64,000 nt of DNA, taken from contig JAVHZZ010000005.1 in NCBI GenBank assembly GCA_036250195.1, positions 73,646,505-73,710,504 on the forward strand, in the 5' to 3' direction. This stretch comes from Mixophyes australis (Eukaryota > Chordata > Amphibia > Anura > Limnodynastidae). The notes below the pieces were generated by a model, which worked only from the letters and a program-made list of their open reading frames with translations, had not been told where the DNA came from and did not search any database. Both the position numbers and the translations under genes were made by a program. Positions 10,590-23,333 of this stretch are shown here, piece by piece; positions within the stretch are counted from its first letter, which is position 1; each line of letters begins with the position of its first letter.

Positions 10590-10751
10590 TAATTGGCTGC
10601 TATCAAATTGACCCTAGTCTCTCTCTGTGTGTGTGTATGTTAGGAAATTTAGATTGTAAGCTCCTATGGGGCAGGGACTGATGTGAGCAACTTCTCTGTA
10701 CAGCGCTGCGGAATTAGTAGTGCTATATAAATAGCTGATGATGATGATTAA

Positions 10752-11463
10752 ATTGTTATATGTTTTCTTTTTACCTGTCTCAGGTCTCCCCTTTTGTCAG
10801 CATTGGTAGATTCTCTGTAACATCACTGTGACATGTCAGCCACTGTTAGATGCAGGTTACATGTGGGGGTCTATATGCAAAAAGACAATCAGAGAGGATT
10901 TTTCACATTCTACTCAATCAGAAACACTCTAGATTGGTTACTTGAAGACAAGTCCCCAGCCTGTCATTCTATGCGCGGATCCACAAGAAACACATTATAG
11001 TTGCCTAAAAGGGATTTTCTTGTTTTCTTTAACCCTTGGATTACCAGCAAACATGTAACGCGCCCCCTCTGGTGTTGTTATTCACACCTCCCGGTGACTT
11101 ATTGTGTGCACTAGAACCAAGAGGAGATTCACCAGGAATGGTTGCTTAGCAACATATGCCTGGTATGAGCTGAGCAATAGTATGGGGTGAGGGAGTCAGG
11201 AGGGTGGAATGTTTCCCTGGATTTCCCTTGCAATCTGTGGAGAGAGTCTGTGGCCTGCTGCCTCAAGAGCCTAAGTACATCATGACAGGCAGAATATGAT
11301 GTAAATGGAACAGATATGAGGGAGAAATGTGGCTTTGTAACCGAGGGGAGAGCTCAGTCGGGGGGAATGTACCGCATTGCCTCAGAATATAATAGTATAG
11401 AGAGACACAGCATCTGAGTGAGTAAACTCAGATACATCCTGCTGGGAGCAGAGAGGCAGCACT
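10752..11463. other. Unassigned non-coding stretch
   Basis: I see no gene. The block 11041-11460 is less AT-rich than its surroundings. It contains the palindrome GTTGCTTAGCAAC at 11141-11153, which fits the RFX X-box pattern. Confidence 0.35.
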
Positions 11464-11826
11464 GTGTACATTGAAGGGTCTGAGAATAAGTTTATAGAAT
11501 TCCCACATTCAGTTAAGGATTATAAAATAAGAGGTTGCATCAATTGCAATACGTGTTACGTTATTTACGCATTAAAATCTAACTGTAATGTAATAATAAA
11601 ATGTAATAAAGAGCTTCACAGTGTTTCCCGTCATTTCAATATATATCATGAGGGGAATATTCAAGAATTGGTTGTTTTTGGGATAGAATATATTAAAAAT
11701 ATAGTAAGAGGTGGAGACAGGTACAAAAGGTTGTGTACCCAAGAAGTTTTTGTGATTCACCAACTAAATACATTGAGTCCATCAGGTTTAAATGAGGTCC
11801 CCATCAGGAATGTGGATGGATATTAA
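11464..11826 (+). pseudogene. Remnant of Penelope-like GIY-YIG endonuclease domain
   Basis: The 120-codon frame has the layout of the C-terminus of Penelope-like polyproteins: INCNTCYVIYAL (corresponding to the region before the first catalytic tyrosines), then HSVSRHFNIYHEGN, FGIEYI, GGDRYKRLCTQEVF and LNTLSPSGLNEV. In intact family members a segment carrying the YVG and catalytic arginine motifs lies between the first two blocks. Here it is missing or replaced by a lysine/asparagine-rich stretch, so the nuclease core is broken. The reverse transcriptase upstream is absent. The frame itself is stop-free and ends at a normal stop. Confidence 0.65.
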
Positions 11827-11985
11827 ATATTGGGTGTTTTTTATATGAGAAAAGGATTAAGAAATAAATGAATATATAAACAGGACGGTTGTACTTTTAG
11901 TAGTTTTTGATATAGGTGGACAATTATATAGCAGTATTAGATTTATTTGTTTATTGAGTAGTGTTTGAAGAGTGTATAAACACAA

Positions 11986-12184
11986 TGGGGCATATTCAAT
12001 TGTTTGAATTCCCCGCGGCGTTAAAACTATTGCCGTTATTACGATAATAGTAAGCTGGATTGCAGATTTCCAGCGAGAAAACTACCGTAATAACAGCACT
12101 TACGCACACTGTTACCGTAATGACGGTAATAGTGCGCGCGCCGTGAGAATTTGGGCTGTAACGCCAACAATTGAATATGCCCCA
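11986..12184. mobile_element. Palindromic MITE (family 3) inside the Penelope-like remnant
   Basis: The ends are TGGGGCATATTCAATTG and its exact reverse complement. The interior contains TTACCGTAATGACGGTAAT-like palindromic pieces. The flanks AAACACA and TGTGTTT are also complementary, so the arms may extend outward. A diverged copy with the same right end lies at about 50053-50246. Confidence 0.8.
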
Positions 12185-13460
12185 ATGTGTTTCTCCATTA
12201 TTTGTAGGCGTGCAATTAAACAGAGAGTCCTATTAAGTGAACCTCTTTTTCTGTAGGATGTTTTATCAAATTAAGAAAGAATCATTATAGTACAAATATT
12301 ACCAATGTTAAAATACGAAGGGTTTTCAATTGTATCTGTATACATTTATATAGAGATATAGATCTATTGATATGAAGTTGTTTTCTATACACATTTTTAT
12401 TGTATTAAATATATCTGATGTGAGTTCATGAAATTAGGTTTTAAAATAAAAATATATGTTAAACATTTGGGATCATTTAATTAGTTGAACACTGGTGTTG
12501 ATTGATCCAGCTGATTTATAAGTGATTCGATGGAGGACCTTTAAATAGACGTCTATTGCTATACAGGGATGAGATGTCTGGAAAAGTCATATGAGGAAAT
12601 CGCAAAGGTGCGATGAAACGCGTCAGTCTTAAGAACTTTTTTCATTGAGGGTCATACATTCCAGGTCCCACGGATACTTCGTACAGCCTCGGAATCATTG
12701 TCATATTATTTTTTTGTCAGCAGCACTTCAGATTCGTTTGATCACCCGATATCACTCTCTCAGTGGATCACGTAAATGGAGTTTGCAGCGTCTAGCTGTG
12801 TTTCGGAGGCAGTAAACGAAGAACACAGTTTCAAGTCTGATGTCTCATTTAGTGGAGACACAGAGATTTATCCTGCCCGAGGGGATCACCAATACAGTAG
12901 TTATCTACATTTTCTTATATGCTAACTGGTGACTCGTTGCGTGGCTGATTGGTCTTATACATTCATTAATTTACCAGTATACGGATAACAGTGTGATCCT
13001 TATAGATATCAGAGAAGTGTTTTCATTGTAAGTAGAGATCTGAACTGCCGGCTGAGTACGTAACATTATTCCTGGAAACTTGTTAATGAGTAGAGGAGAC
13101 GATCTTGAGAGCTTATGCCATTTGACATTACTTTGGGTGGCTTAGTGAAGTGGAGACCATTATTTCATCTGTGAATGATTACTAATGACCCTGTTATATG
13201 TGCAGTTCGGACAACATTGGACATTTTTGCTTTATATAATCAGTACACTTGTCATAATTTTTTATTCCCAAATATATGCGCATATACTAGTGGTGTTAAA
13301 TTGATCATCCCTTTCATTGAATTTATTTATTTATTTTTTCATGTGGTTATATGTTGTTTTATGTTTGTAATAAAAGCTGTTTTTTTCATAATTCCATGAA
13401 CTCATCATTTAGGATTATTTACTTTTTTTTAGCGCTGTTTTTTGTTGTTTTTTTATGGTT

Positions 13461-14650
13461 TCCATTTATTGAGAACTCACAGGTTCTCAATTTCAGCTGC
13501 AGGAATCAGGTTACTAATTAATTAATGCATGTTGTTTCCAGTGCCCGGGAATAATTTGGTTATTCTGTATTGCTGTAAAATCTGCATGTATGGGGACCCT
13601 CTGGTCACTTATGTTCTAACTCAAGAGCTAGCCAGGGCAGAGGAAAGTGCAAGCAAGGAGGAGCATTACCCACCCATGCATACCAAGTCACACAGACAGG
13701 GGGATACATAAAAAAAAAAAGAAGAACATCCCATAGGATTTAGCAGTATAATAAAGTGGTAAATGAGGGGGGGGGGGGGGTGTTTATATACAGACTTTTA
13801 CTATGATGGTGGTGTTTTTTGTCCCCTATGTGGCACTATAGGTTCCAACAGGCTCTGGAACGCCAAGTCATTCTGGCACTTGTGTTTCTACAAGTACCAG
13901 TATGATCTGGCAGCCAGGGGTATACCGGCAGTTATAATTCTACAAGCTCCAACATAACCAGGTAGTGTATGGTTTCCAGAACTTACTGGGACCAGTTGCC
14001 CCATATTAAAATAATATTTATGTGTTTAAACATTAATTACCCTAACACCCACCAGCTAGGGGTATTTAGAAGTACCCCAGTACCTGCTACTAGGTGCAGC
14101 CTTTGCAGGAGACCCAAGCTGTTCATTCCCTCACATCAGTGGTAACTAGATCAGCCTATGAGGTTTGGTGCTTGGTTTACTTTTGACAGCTCATTTATTT
14201 ATTAATTTTCCTTTTTTACTATACATTAAAACATAGCCATAGTCATCAAGTTGACTATTCAACAACCTGGCTAGTCAGTTTTGAACAACGACATAATGGT
14301 TTGTATGTGTGTATGTGTGCTTTATGCTTGCTCCACACACAGTAATATCAATAAATCAATCTGATATTATCTTGTGTGTTGCTCCAAAACCAATTATATG
14401 CCCTTAAGGGATCTAATTCAAATATTTATGCCTGAAAAAGTAGTTGGCAAATGACTTATGTATAATGAATTCCTTTGTGTATGGTCATCCGACAACAGTA
14501 CAGACAGACCCACAGGTAATCCATCCACAAGTGAAACTGTCACAAATGCAGGAAAAGAAAGATGCATGCAAAGGCTTATGTAGGAGTGCAGAGCGAGAGA
14601 GATGTATTACAATAGCCCCAGCATTCCTATTAAACGTACCCCCTCAAACT
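13461..14650. other. Non-coding stretch with short repeat fragments
   Basis: I see no gene. At 13855-13960 there are two imperfect copies of a phrase like TTCTACAAGTACCAG / TTCTACAAGCTCCA, which probably derive from an old hAT-type element. A poly(A) of 12 lies at 13709 and a G run at 13767. Confidence 0.35.
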
Positions 14651-14658
14651 CTGTAGAT

Positions 14659-14805
14659 CAGGCCTGTCCAACCTGCGGCCCTCCAGGTGTTGTGAAACTA
14701 CAAGCCCCAGCATGCTTTGCCAGTAACTACCTGTTGATAGCTGGAAGGGCATGCTGGGACTTGTAGTTTCACAACGTCTGGAGGGCCACAGGTTGGACAG
14801 GCCTG
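14659..14805. mobile_element. Palindromic hAT-type MITE with 8-bp TSD
   Basis: The arms start CAGGCCTGTCCAACCTG and contain TTGTGAAACTACAAG and GCATGCTGG in inverted orientation. It is flanked by the perfect 8-bp duplication CTGTAGAT at 14651-14658 and 14806-14813. The 147-bp length, CAGG ends and 8-bp duplication are typical of hAT non-autonomous elements. Worn fragments of the family occur at about 26680-26770 and 56309-56332. Confidence 0.9.
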
Positions 14806-14813
14806 CTGTAGAT

Positions 14814-15661
14814 GATAAGGCTGTGGTGGCCAGCAATGGACATCATTGATGGATAATGAAGCTTACCTAATAGGGATTTAAGGGGTTATCTTTTTATTTA
14901 TTGTATTATTCAAGGTATTGCAGCTTAGTAAGAGGACTCCATAATTCTTCAAGGAGAATTTTTGTTCTGTTTTAAATAATGAAATAAAATGTCTGAAATT
15001 TAGCAGAACTGCAAGGGACCTCTGCGCCTTGGAATAAGTAAACTTTGTCAGCACTGTATGAAGTCCTCTGCAACCCAGAAGATTTCAAATTCAAACAATT
15101 TCTAAACCAGGCAATGACTGAACAGACCCAGGGTTCAACATCTGTGGTAGAAACTAACACAATACTGTTTGCACCTTCCCTTGTCAACACACTACCTCGC
15201 GTCGGACCCCTACAGTTCTACTGCTTGATGATTGGAGGTGTTCACTTAAATTTTATCTTTGCTTTGACATATCCTCTAACTACTTCTGCATTTTCTCAAT
15301 TTTCTTTTTAACTTTGTTTTCAGGATTTGAATTTAAATAGAACAAGAATGATGTGTATCATTTGCATAATGTGTTGATGCAACTGTGCAAGAGTTGTTTT
15401 CATTACTGGCTAGAGGCAATTTTAAAAGGTGTTTTAGTCAAGGTCAGAATCGACAATTCTAGAAAATAATGTTTGAATTCCCAGTGATTTGACATTTCCA
15501 ATTCAGTTTCAAATATATAATGTTGATAAAATAGTGTTATATAAGAAAATGTGTTCTGAATGGCTTAAGCTACAGCTCCACAGGCAACTTTGTCACCATG
15601 ACATGAGGTCTTAGAAAAATACATTTAGAAGTTACGCAGCAGTTTCAGCTGTATTAAAACT
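14814..15661. other. Unassigned non-coding stretch
   Basis: I see no gene or clear repeat. Confidence 0.35.
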
Positions 15662-15692
15662 CAACAACAACAACAACAACAACAACAACAAC
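15662..15692. repeat. (CAA)n microsatellite
   Basis: About ten CAA units without interruption. Confidence 0.95.
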
Positions 15693-15785
15693 TGAAAAAG
15701 GCTCAGTATGGCACCTAGTATAGTACCTAGAAAGTGGCTAATAGCAAACAATAAAGTTACTTTTAGGTCTTGATTTACTTTACAT

Positions 15786-16017
15786 CATACTTGCCCACTC
15801 CCGAATTCCAGGTAGGTCTCCCAGAAGAGCAAGCAAACACCCGCATCCTGCCCACTTCCTAGTGAAGTGGGCAGCATGGGAGCCTCCATGATGCCATTCA
15901 CAGTAAATTGCGCCATTTGGGGCCAAAGAAATGATTTGCCATGTCCCACCCCCTTCTGTCCTCTTTCTTCACCTCCCCTCCAGTATCTGCTTCCGGGTTT
16001 AAAAGTTGGCAGGCATG
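15786..16017. mobile_element. Small TIR element with near-perfect 8-bp TSD
   Basis: It starts CATACTTGCCCACTC and ends with a worn complement (GTTGGCAGGCATG). The flanks are CTTTACAT at 15778-15785 and ATTTACAT at 16018-16025 (7 of 8 match), which suggests an 8-bp target duplication. The interior holds GTCTCCCAGAAGAG and a GC-rich centre. It belongs to the family also seen at 4690, 55365, 58574 and 61000. Confidence 0.65.
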
Positions 16018-16729
16018 ATTTACATCCTTGATAGAATCCTGGATAGGAGTCTGTATACACACAGTCTGGTGTCCCTAAGGCACCCTATTCATTGGCAAAT
16101 ATCCCCTGCATAGAATACTCCAGAGAATAAGCAGAAAATAATTACGCTGCCCTGAACAGTTCATTCATTGTTTGGGTGAATCCTGTTCCTCAGGTAAACC
16201 TCATCTTCAGCTGTTCCCATGGATAATGTTACAACCATGCTCACCCAGCCCTACTATATTTGCAATGCATTCCTGCTCATTTAGGGGCAGATTTATTAAA
16301 GGGTGAGGAGCCCTGTTACCACCCTCGAAAACATTGTAGCACTGGTCTCATGATGGCAATAACAGAACAAAACTATTTACTGAATGCATTCTCTATAGAA
16401 TCAAACATTTTTAGTGAATGTTTTAAAATGGTTTTTTTTAAATTAAATAAACAAAATCTGTAATCTTTTTTTCTCACATTAGATGAACCGAAAACCCAAA
16501 TCCTTGCTCACACATGTGTCACATCTGGACAGGGGCGGATTGGGAACTTAAAGTGGCCCTGGAAAAATTTCTGGAAGTGGCCTCATGTGGGAGGGACCAT
16601 ATCAACTGTAGGTGGGGCAAGCACAAAAGGAGGCAGGATTACTACAAAGTCGACTATGCCACCAGAGGCCTGTAAAGTGCTAGACTGCCTTTTACATAGC
16701 ACCCTTCCCCCAACATTCCCACCGATGGG

Positions 16730-16810
16730 ACAAACATGTCCCTGGGCGGGACAGAACCCTAAATCAGGACTGCCCCGCTGAAATCGGGACAGTTGGGTGG
16801 TATTATTGGT
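16730..16810. repeat. Fragment with GTCCC/GGGAC inverted pieces
   Basis: GGGACAGAACCCTAAATCAG and GAAATCGGGACAGTTGGG recall a separate repeat, of which another piece lies at 24636-24700 (CCAACTGTCCCGATTTAGG). The family is unnamed. Confidence 0.45.
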
Positions 16811-16940
16811 TCACCCACATAATGGCTGCCTTCTCTGTTTACGAGTGATGGGTACACTTTGACTAATACATAGTAAGTAGTACAATATGAGCAACTATGA
16901 GCAGTAGTAAACCAGTAACAGATAATGTCATTACAATATA

Positions 16941-17993
16941 TAGTCATGGCCAAAATTTGAGAATGGCACAAATATTATTTTCACAAAGTTTGCTGTCTCA
17001 GTTTTTATGATGGCAATTTGCTTATACCCCAGAATGTGGGATCGAGGCACCACCAGTGCATAGTTTTCTCAGTATTTGCAACAGGCAGGTGTGAGTGCAT
17101 CTGCACACACAGTGAGGCGAAGACTTTTGGAGGACGTCCTGAAGTCAAGAAGGCCAGCAAAGAAGCCACTTCTCTCCAGTAAAAACATCAGGGACAGACT
17201 GATATTATGCAAAAGGTACACGGAATGGACTGCTGAGGACTGGGGTAAAGTAATTTTCTCTGATGAATCCCCTTTGAGATTGTTTGGGGCACCTGGAAAA
17301 ATGCTTGTCCAGAGAAGAAAAGGGGAGCACTACCATCAGTCCTGTGTCATGCCAACAGTAAAGCATCCTGAGACCATTCATGTGTGGGGTAGCTTCTCAG
17401 CCAAGGGAGTGGGCTCACTCACAATTTTGCCTAAGAACACAGCCATGAATAAAGAATGGTACCAAAACATCCTCCAAGAGCAACTTCTCCCAACCATCCA
17501 AGAACATTTTGATAATGAACAATGCCTTTTCCAGCATGATGGACACCTTACCATAAGGCAAAAGTGATAACTAAGTGGCTCTGGGATCAAAACATCAAAA
17601 TGTTGGGTCCATGGCCAGGAAACTCCCCAGACCTTAATCCCATTGAGAGCTTGTGGTCAATCCTCAAGAGGCAGGTGGACAAATAAAAACCCTTAAATTC
17701 TGACAAACTCCAAGCATTGATTAGGCAAGAATGGGCGGCCATCAATCAGTATGTGGCCCAGAAGTTGTTTGACAGCATGCCAGGGCAAATTGTAGAGGTC
17801 TTCAAAAATAAGGGTCAACACTGCAAATATTGACTCTTTGCATAAAGTTAATGTAATGGTCAATAAAAGCCTTTGACACTTATGAAATGCTTTTAATTTT
17901 ACTTCAGTATACCATAGCAACATCTGACAAAAAGGTCTAAAACTTTGTGAAAACCAATACTTGGGTTATTTTCAAAACATTTGGCCATGACTG
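16941..17993 (+). mobile_element. Tc1-like transposon nested in the hAT element
   Basis: The left TIR TAGTCATGGCCAAAATTTGA and the right TIR ATTTGGCCATGACTG are complementary, and both continue inward to TTTTCACAAAGTTT. TA dinucleotides flank it at 16939-16940 and 17994-17995. Autonomous Tc1 copies are about 1.6 kb and this one is 1.05 kb, so the N-terminal third of the transposase region has been lost. It is younger than the host hAT element. Confidence 0.9.
17064..17833 (+). pseudogene. Tc1-family transposase, truncated and frameshifted
   Basis: The fragment starts inside the N-terminal DNA-binding region (TVRRRLLEDVLKSRRPAKKP) and runs into the DDE catalytic domain. The first aspartate is in IFSDESPLRLFG and the second in LFQHDG. 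Just after FQHDG a one-base deletion near 17548 shifts the frame. The rest continues in another frame with KVITKWLWDQNI and PGNSPDLNPIESLWSIL, which supplies the glutamate of DD34E. A TAA then follows DKxxxP near 17684. The paired N-terminal helix-turn-helix is largely absent. The Tc1/mariner family cuts and pastes DNA at TA sites. This copy is not functional. Confidence 0.9.
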
Positions 17994-18081
17994 TACATAT
18001 TTGTGTTTATTTAATAACAGGGTGCAAATGAACTACCAATATAGAAAAATACAGTTGGCAGACTGTCCTGCTCTCTCTTAC

Positions 18082-18161
18082 CTGTTCTTGCTGCTTTCCC
18101 TACCTGTGGTTTCTGGTGTCTCTTGCTCAGTTTTCCGCTTGTCTGGATCCTGAAATGCTAT
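18082..18161 (-). other. Candidate exon of the hAT family (copy B)
   Basis: On the minus strand the 80-nt segment is preceded by a polypyrimidine acceptor (TTTTCTTTTCCAG) and followed by a donor (AACAG then GTAAGAG). One frame is stop-free and reads AFQDPDKRKTEQETPE near its start. The segment aligns with 46266-46344 (79 nt) and 29458-29539 (82 nt), which also sit between AG and GT and share a phenylalanine-glutamine-aspartate start. Splicing is inferred and not shown. Confidence 0.55.
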
Positions 18162-18584
18162 CTGGAAAAGAAAATGGGTACATGAAATTTAGAAAACTCT
18201 AAGGAGCTTTGGTGTTAAATAAAAATAACCCACATATAATGATAAGGCCTCCCTCCAACCCCAACATTAAAATACTAGCATTCACATTGAATAAATAAAC
18301 CTCCCTCCAAGAGCCCCAGCAATAAATTAATAACATTTACATTTAATAAATATAACCATTTCTCACAACTATCCTGGCATTAAATAATTCATATTCAAAT
18401 TTAATAAATAGACCTCATTGTCCCCAAACTCACCCTCACATTCAATTAATAGCCCCCAAACCACCCCATCTTAAATTAATAGGCCCCACTATTAAATTAC
18501 ATTACCCCACCATCACCCCACAAACAAAATAGCACCTATTAGCCACCACCTACCCCACATTACATTGCCACACGCCCCCTTGTC
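18162..18584 (-). repeat. AT-rich degenerate repeats, hAT family intron
   Basis: Recurring phrases of the type CCCCAACATTAAAT and TTTAATAAATAGGCCTC occur every 50-60 bp. The same phrases, in the matching place relative to the candidate exon, occur at 29540-29870 and, inverted, at 45900-46230. Confidence 0.7.
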
Positions 18585-18984
18585 ATCACACACACACACA
18601 CACACAACACTGACATCAGCCCCCCTTCACACACACACACAACACTGACATCAGCCCCCCTTCATACACACACACACACACACACACACAACACTGACAT
18701 CAGCCCCCCTTTACACACACACACACAACACTGACATCAGCCCCCCCATTATACACACAAAACACTGACATCAGCCCCACCCTCACACAAACACACACAC
18801 ACAAAACACTGACATAAGCCCCCCCTTCACACACACAACACTGACATCAGCCCCCCCTTCACACACACACACACACACACTTTGACATCAGCCCCCCCTT
18901 CACACACACAACACTGACATCAGCCCCTCCTTTACACACACACATACACACACACACACACACAACAATGCCATCAGTCCCCCC

Positions 18985-19019
<35 letters not shown>

Positions 19020-19376
19020 CATTGCCATCAGCCCCCTTCCCCCCCCCCACTCTTGTCCTCACAAACTCAACTTTGCCATCAGTCCCCCCCACGCTGCTGC
19101 CCACACACACAACTTTGTCATCTTCCCCTGCCCCCACCCCCACACACACACAGCCAACAGGCCCCCCCAGCTGCTCACCCACACACACATAGCCAACAGG
19201 CACCCCCCCAGCTGCTCACCCACACACACATAGCTAACAGCCCCCCAGCTGCTCACCCACACACACATAGCCAACATGGCCCCCCCCAGCTGCTCACCCA
19301 CACACACATAGCCAATAGCCCCCCCCCCAGCTGCTCTCACACACACACACATAGCCAACAGGCTCCCCCAGCTGCT

Positions 19377-19415
<39 letters not shown>

Positions 19416-19432
19416 CCAACAGGCCCCCCCAG

Positions 19433-19482
<50 letters not shown>

Positions 19483-19580
19483 CCAACAGGCCCCCCCCAG
19501 CTGCTCACCCACACACACATAGCCAACAGCCCCCCCAGCTGCTCACCCACACACATAGCCAACAGGCCCCCCCAGCTGCT

Positions 19581-19619
<39 letters not shown>

Positions 19620-19841
19620 CCAACAGGCCCCCCCAGCTGCTCACCCACACACACATAGCCAACAGGCACCCCCCCAGCTGCTCACCCACACACACATAGC
19701 TAACAGCCCCCCAGCTGCTCACCCACACACACATAGCCAACATGGCCCCCCCCAGCTGCTCACCCACACACACATAGCCAACAGCCCCCCCCCAGCTGCT
19801 CTCACACACACACACATAGCCAACAGGCCCCCCCAGCTGCT

Positions 19842-19873
<32 letters not shown>

Positions 19874-19897
19874 CACATAGCCAACAGGCCCCCCCAG

Positions 19898-19931
<34 letters not shown>

Positions 19932-19948
19932 CTAACAGGCCTCCCCAG

Positions 19949-19998
<50 letters not shown>

Positions 19999-20243
19999 CC
20001 AACAGGCCCCCCCCAGCTGCTCACCCACACACACATAGCCAACAGCCCCCCCAGCTGCTCACCCACACACATAGCCAACAGGCCCCCCCAGCTGCTCTCA
20101 CACACACACACACACACACATAGCCAACAGGCCCCCCCAGCTGCTCACACACACACCCACACACACATAGCCAACAGGCCCCCCAGCTGCTCTCACACAC
20201 ACACACACACACACACACATAGCCAACAGGTCCCACCCAGCTG

Positions 20244-20285
<42 letters not shown>

Positions 20286-20308
20286 TAGCCAACAGGCCCC
20301 CCCAGCTG

Positions 20309-20353
<45 letters not shown>

Positions 20354-20373
20354 CCAACAGGCCCCCCCAGCTG

Positions 20374-20407
<34 letters not shown>

Positions 20408-20475
20408 GCCAACAGCCCCCCCAGCTGCTCACACACACACACACACACACACATAGCCAACAGACCCCCCAGCTG

Positions 20476-20516
<41 letters not shown>

Positions 20517-20536
20517 CCCACAGACCACCCCAGCTG

Positions 20537-20585
<49 letters not shown>

Positions 20586-21134
20586 CCAACAGGCCCCCCC
20601 AGCTGCTCACACATACACACACATAGCCAACAGCCCCCCCAGCTGCTATCGCACACACACACACAGAGCCAACAGGCCCCCCTAGCTGCTCACAGACACA
20701 GCCAACAGGCCCCCACCGCTGCGCTTTCTCTCACCCACACACACATAGCCAACAGGGCCCCCCCAGCTGCTCACGCACACACACATAGCCAACAGGCCCC
20801 CCCCAGCTGCTCTCACACACACACACACACACACATAGCCAACAGGCCCCCCAGCTGCTTGCTCACACACACACACACATAGCCAACAGGCCTCCCCAGC
20901 TGCTCACACACACACACAAAACACTGACATCAGCCCCACCCTCACACAAACACACACACACACAAAAAACACTGACATAAGCCCCCCCTTCACACACACA
21001 ACACTGACATCAGCCCCCCCTTCACACACACACACACACCCTTTGACATCAGCCCCCCCTTCACACACACAACACTGACATCAGCCCCTCCTTCACACAC
21101 ACACACACACACAAGATGGACATCAGCCCTCCCC

Positions 21135-21189
<55 letters not shown>

Positions 21190-21642
21190 CAATGCCATCA
21201 GTCCCCCCTTCACACACACACACTACATTGCCATCAGCCCCCTTCCCCCCCCCCACTCTTGTCCTCACAAACTCAACTTTGCCATCAGTCCCCCCCACGC
21301 TGCTGCCCACACACACAACTTTGTCATCTTCCCCTGCCCCCCCCCCCCCACACACACACAGCCAACAGGACCCCCAGCTGCTCACCCACACACACATAGC
21401 CAACAGGCACCCCCCCAGCTGCTCACCCACACACACATAGCTAACAGCCCCCCAGCTGCTCACCCACACACACATAGCCAACAGGGCCCCCCCAGCTGCT
21501 CACGCACACACACATAGCCAACAGGCCCCCCCCAGCTGCTCTCACACACACACACACACACACATAGCCAACAGGCCCCCCCAGCTGCTCTCTCACACAC
21601 ACACACACACACACATAGCCAACAGGCCCCCCCAGCTGCTTG

Positions 21643-21681
<39 letters not shown>

Positions 21682-21701
21682 CCAACAGGCCTCCCCAGCT
21701 G

Positions 21702-21736
<35 letters not shown>

Positions 21737-22453
21737 CACTGACATCAGCCCCACCCTCACACAAACACACACACACACAAAAAACATTGACATAAGCCCC
21801 CCCTTCACACACACAACACTGACATCAGCCCCCCCTTCACACACACACACACACACACACCCTTTGACATCAGCCCCTCCTTCACACACACAACACTGAC
21901 ATCAGCCCCTCCTTCACACACACACACACACAAGATGGACATCAGCCCTCCCCTTCACACACACACACACACACAACAATGCCATCAGTCCCCCCTTCAC
22001 ACACACACACACACACAACATTGCCATCAGCCCCCTTCCCCCCCCACTCTTGTCCTCACAAACTCAACTTTGCCATCAGTCCCCCCCCCATGCTGCTGCC
22101 CACACACACAACTTTGTCATCTTCCCCTGCCCCCCCCCCCCCACACAGCCAACAGGCCCCCCCAGCTGCTCACCCACACACACATAGCCAACAGGCACCC
22201 CCCCAGCTGCTCACCCACACACACATAGCTAACAGCCCCCCAGCTGCTCACCCACACACACATAGCCAACATGGCCCCCCCAGCTGCTCACCCACACACA
22301 CATAGCCAACATGGCCCCCCCAGCTGCTCACCCACACACACATAGCCAACATGGCCCCCCCAGCTGCTCACCCACACACACATAGCCAACAGCCCCCCCC
22401 CCCCCAGCTGCTCTCACACACACACACATAGCCAACAGGCCCCCCCAGCTGCT

Positions 22454-22498
<45 letters not shown>

Positions 22499-22909
22499 CC
22501 AACAGGCCCCCCCAGCTGCGCACACACACACACACACATAGCCAACAGGCCTCCCCAGCTGCACACACACACACACACATAGCCAACAGCCCCCCCCAGC
22601 TGCTCACCCACACACACATTGCCAACAGCCCCCCCCAGCTGCTCACCCACACACATAGCCAACAGGCCCCCCAGCTGCTCTCACACACACACACACACAC
22701 ACAGCCAACAGGCCCCCCCAGCTGCTCACACACACACACACACACACACACATAGCCAACAGGCCCCCCCAGCTGCTCACACACACACACACACACACAT
22801 AGCCAACAGGCCCCACCCAGCTGCTCACACACACACACACACACATAGCCAACAGGCCCCCCCAGCTGCTCACACACACACACACATAGCCAACAGGCCC
22901 CCCCAGCTG

Positions 22910-22942
<33 letters not shown>

Positions 22943-23012
22943 CCAACAGCCCCCCCCAGCTGCTCACACACACACACACACACACACACATAGCCAACAG
23001 ACCCCCCAGCTG

Positions 23013-23065
<53 letters not shown>

Positions 23066-23228
23066 CCCACAGACCACCCCAGCTGCTCACACACACACAC
23101 ACACACACACACATAGCCAACAGGCCCCCCCAGCTGCTCACACATACACACACATAGCCAACAGCCCCCCCAGCTGCTATCGCACACACACACACACACA
23201 CACACATAGCCAACAGGCCCCCCCAGCT

Positions 23229-23278
<50 letters not shown>

Positions 23279-23295
23279 CCAACAGGCCTCCCCAG

Positions 23296-23333
<38 letters not shown>

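Larger units (their letters stand above)
9675..10751 (+). mobile_element. SINE 3' portion split by a DNA transposon
   Basis: 9675-9725 (GGGTGCTCCGGTTTCCTCCC to GGTAGGTTA) and 10592-10751 (ATTGGCTGCTATC to TATATAAATAGCTGATG plus GAT repeats) are two halves of one SINE. The same sequence is continuous, on the other strand, in the copy at 59545-59892. The tRNA-like head is missing, so this copy was 5'-truncated. The interruption is the element at 9726-10589. Confidence 0.85.
11464..13460 (+). mobile_element. Penelope-like element, 5'-truncated, 3' part
   Basis: The left edge is a decayed GIY-YIG endonuclease end (11464-11826). About 1.6 kb of 3' non-coding sequence follows, containing GCGATGAAACGCGTC near 12610 and ending around the T-rich stretch at 13430. 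The assignment comes from the coding remnant. The right boundary is my estimate. A separate palindromic MITE (11986-12184) sits inside it and is younger. Confidence 0.6.
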
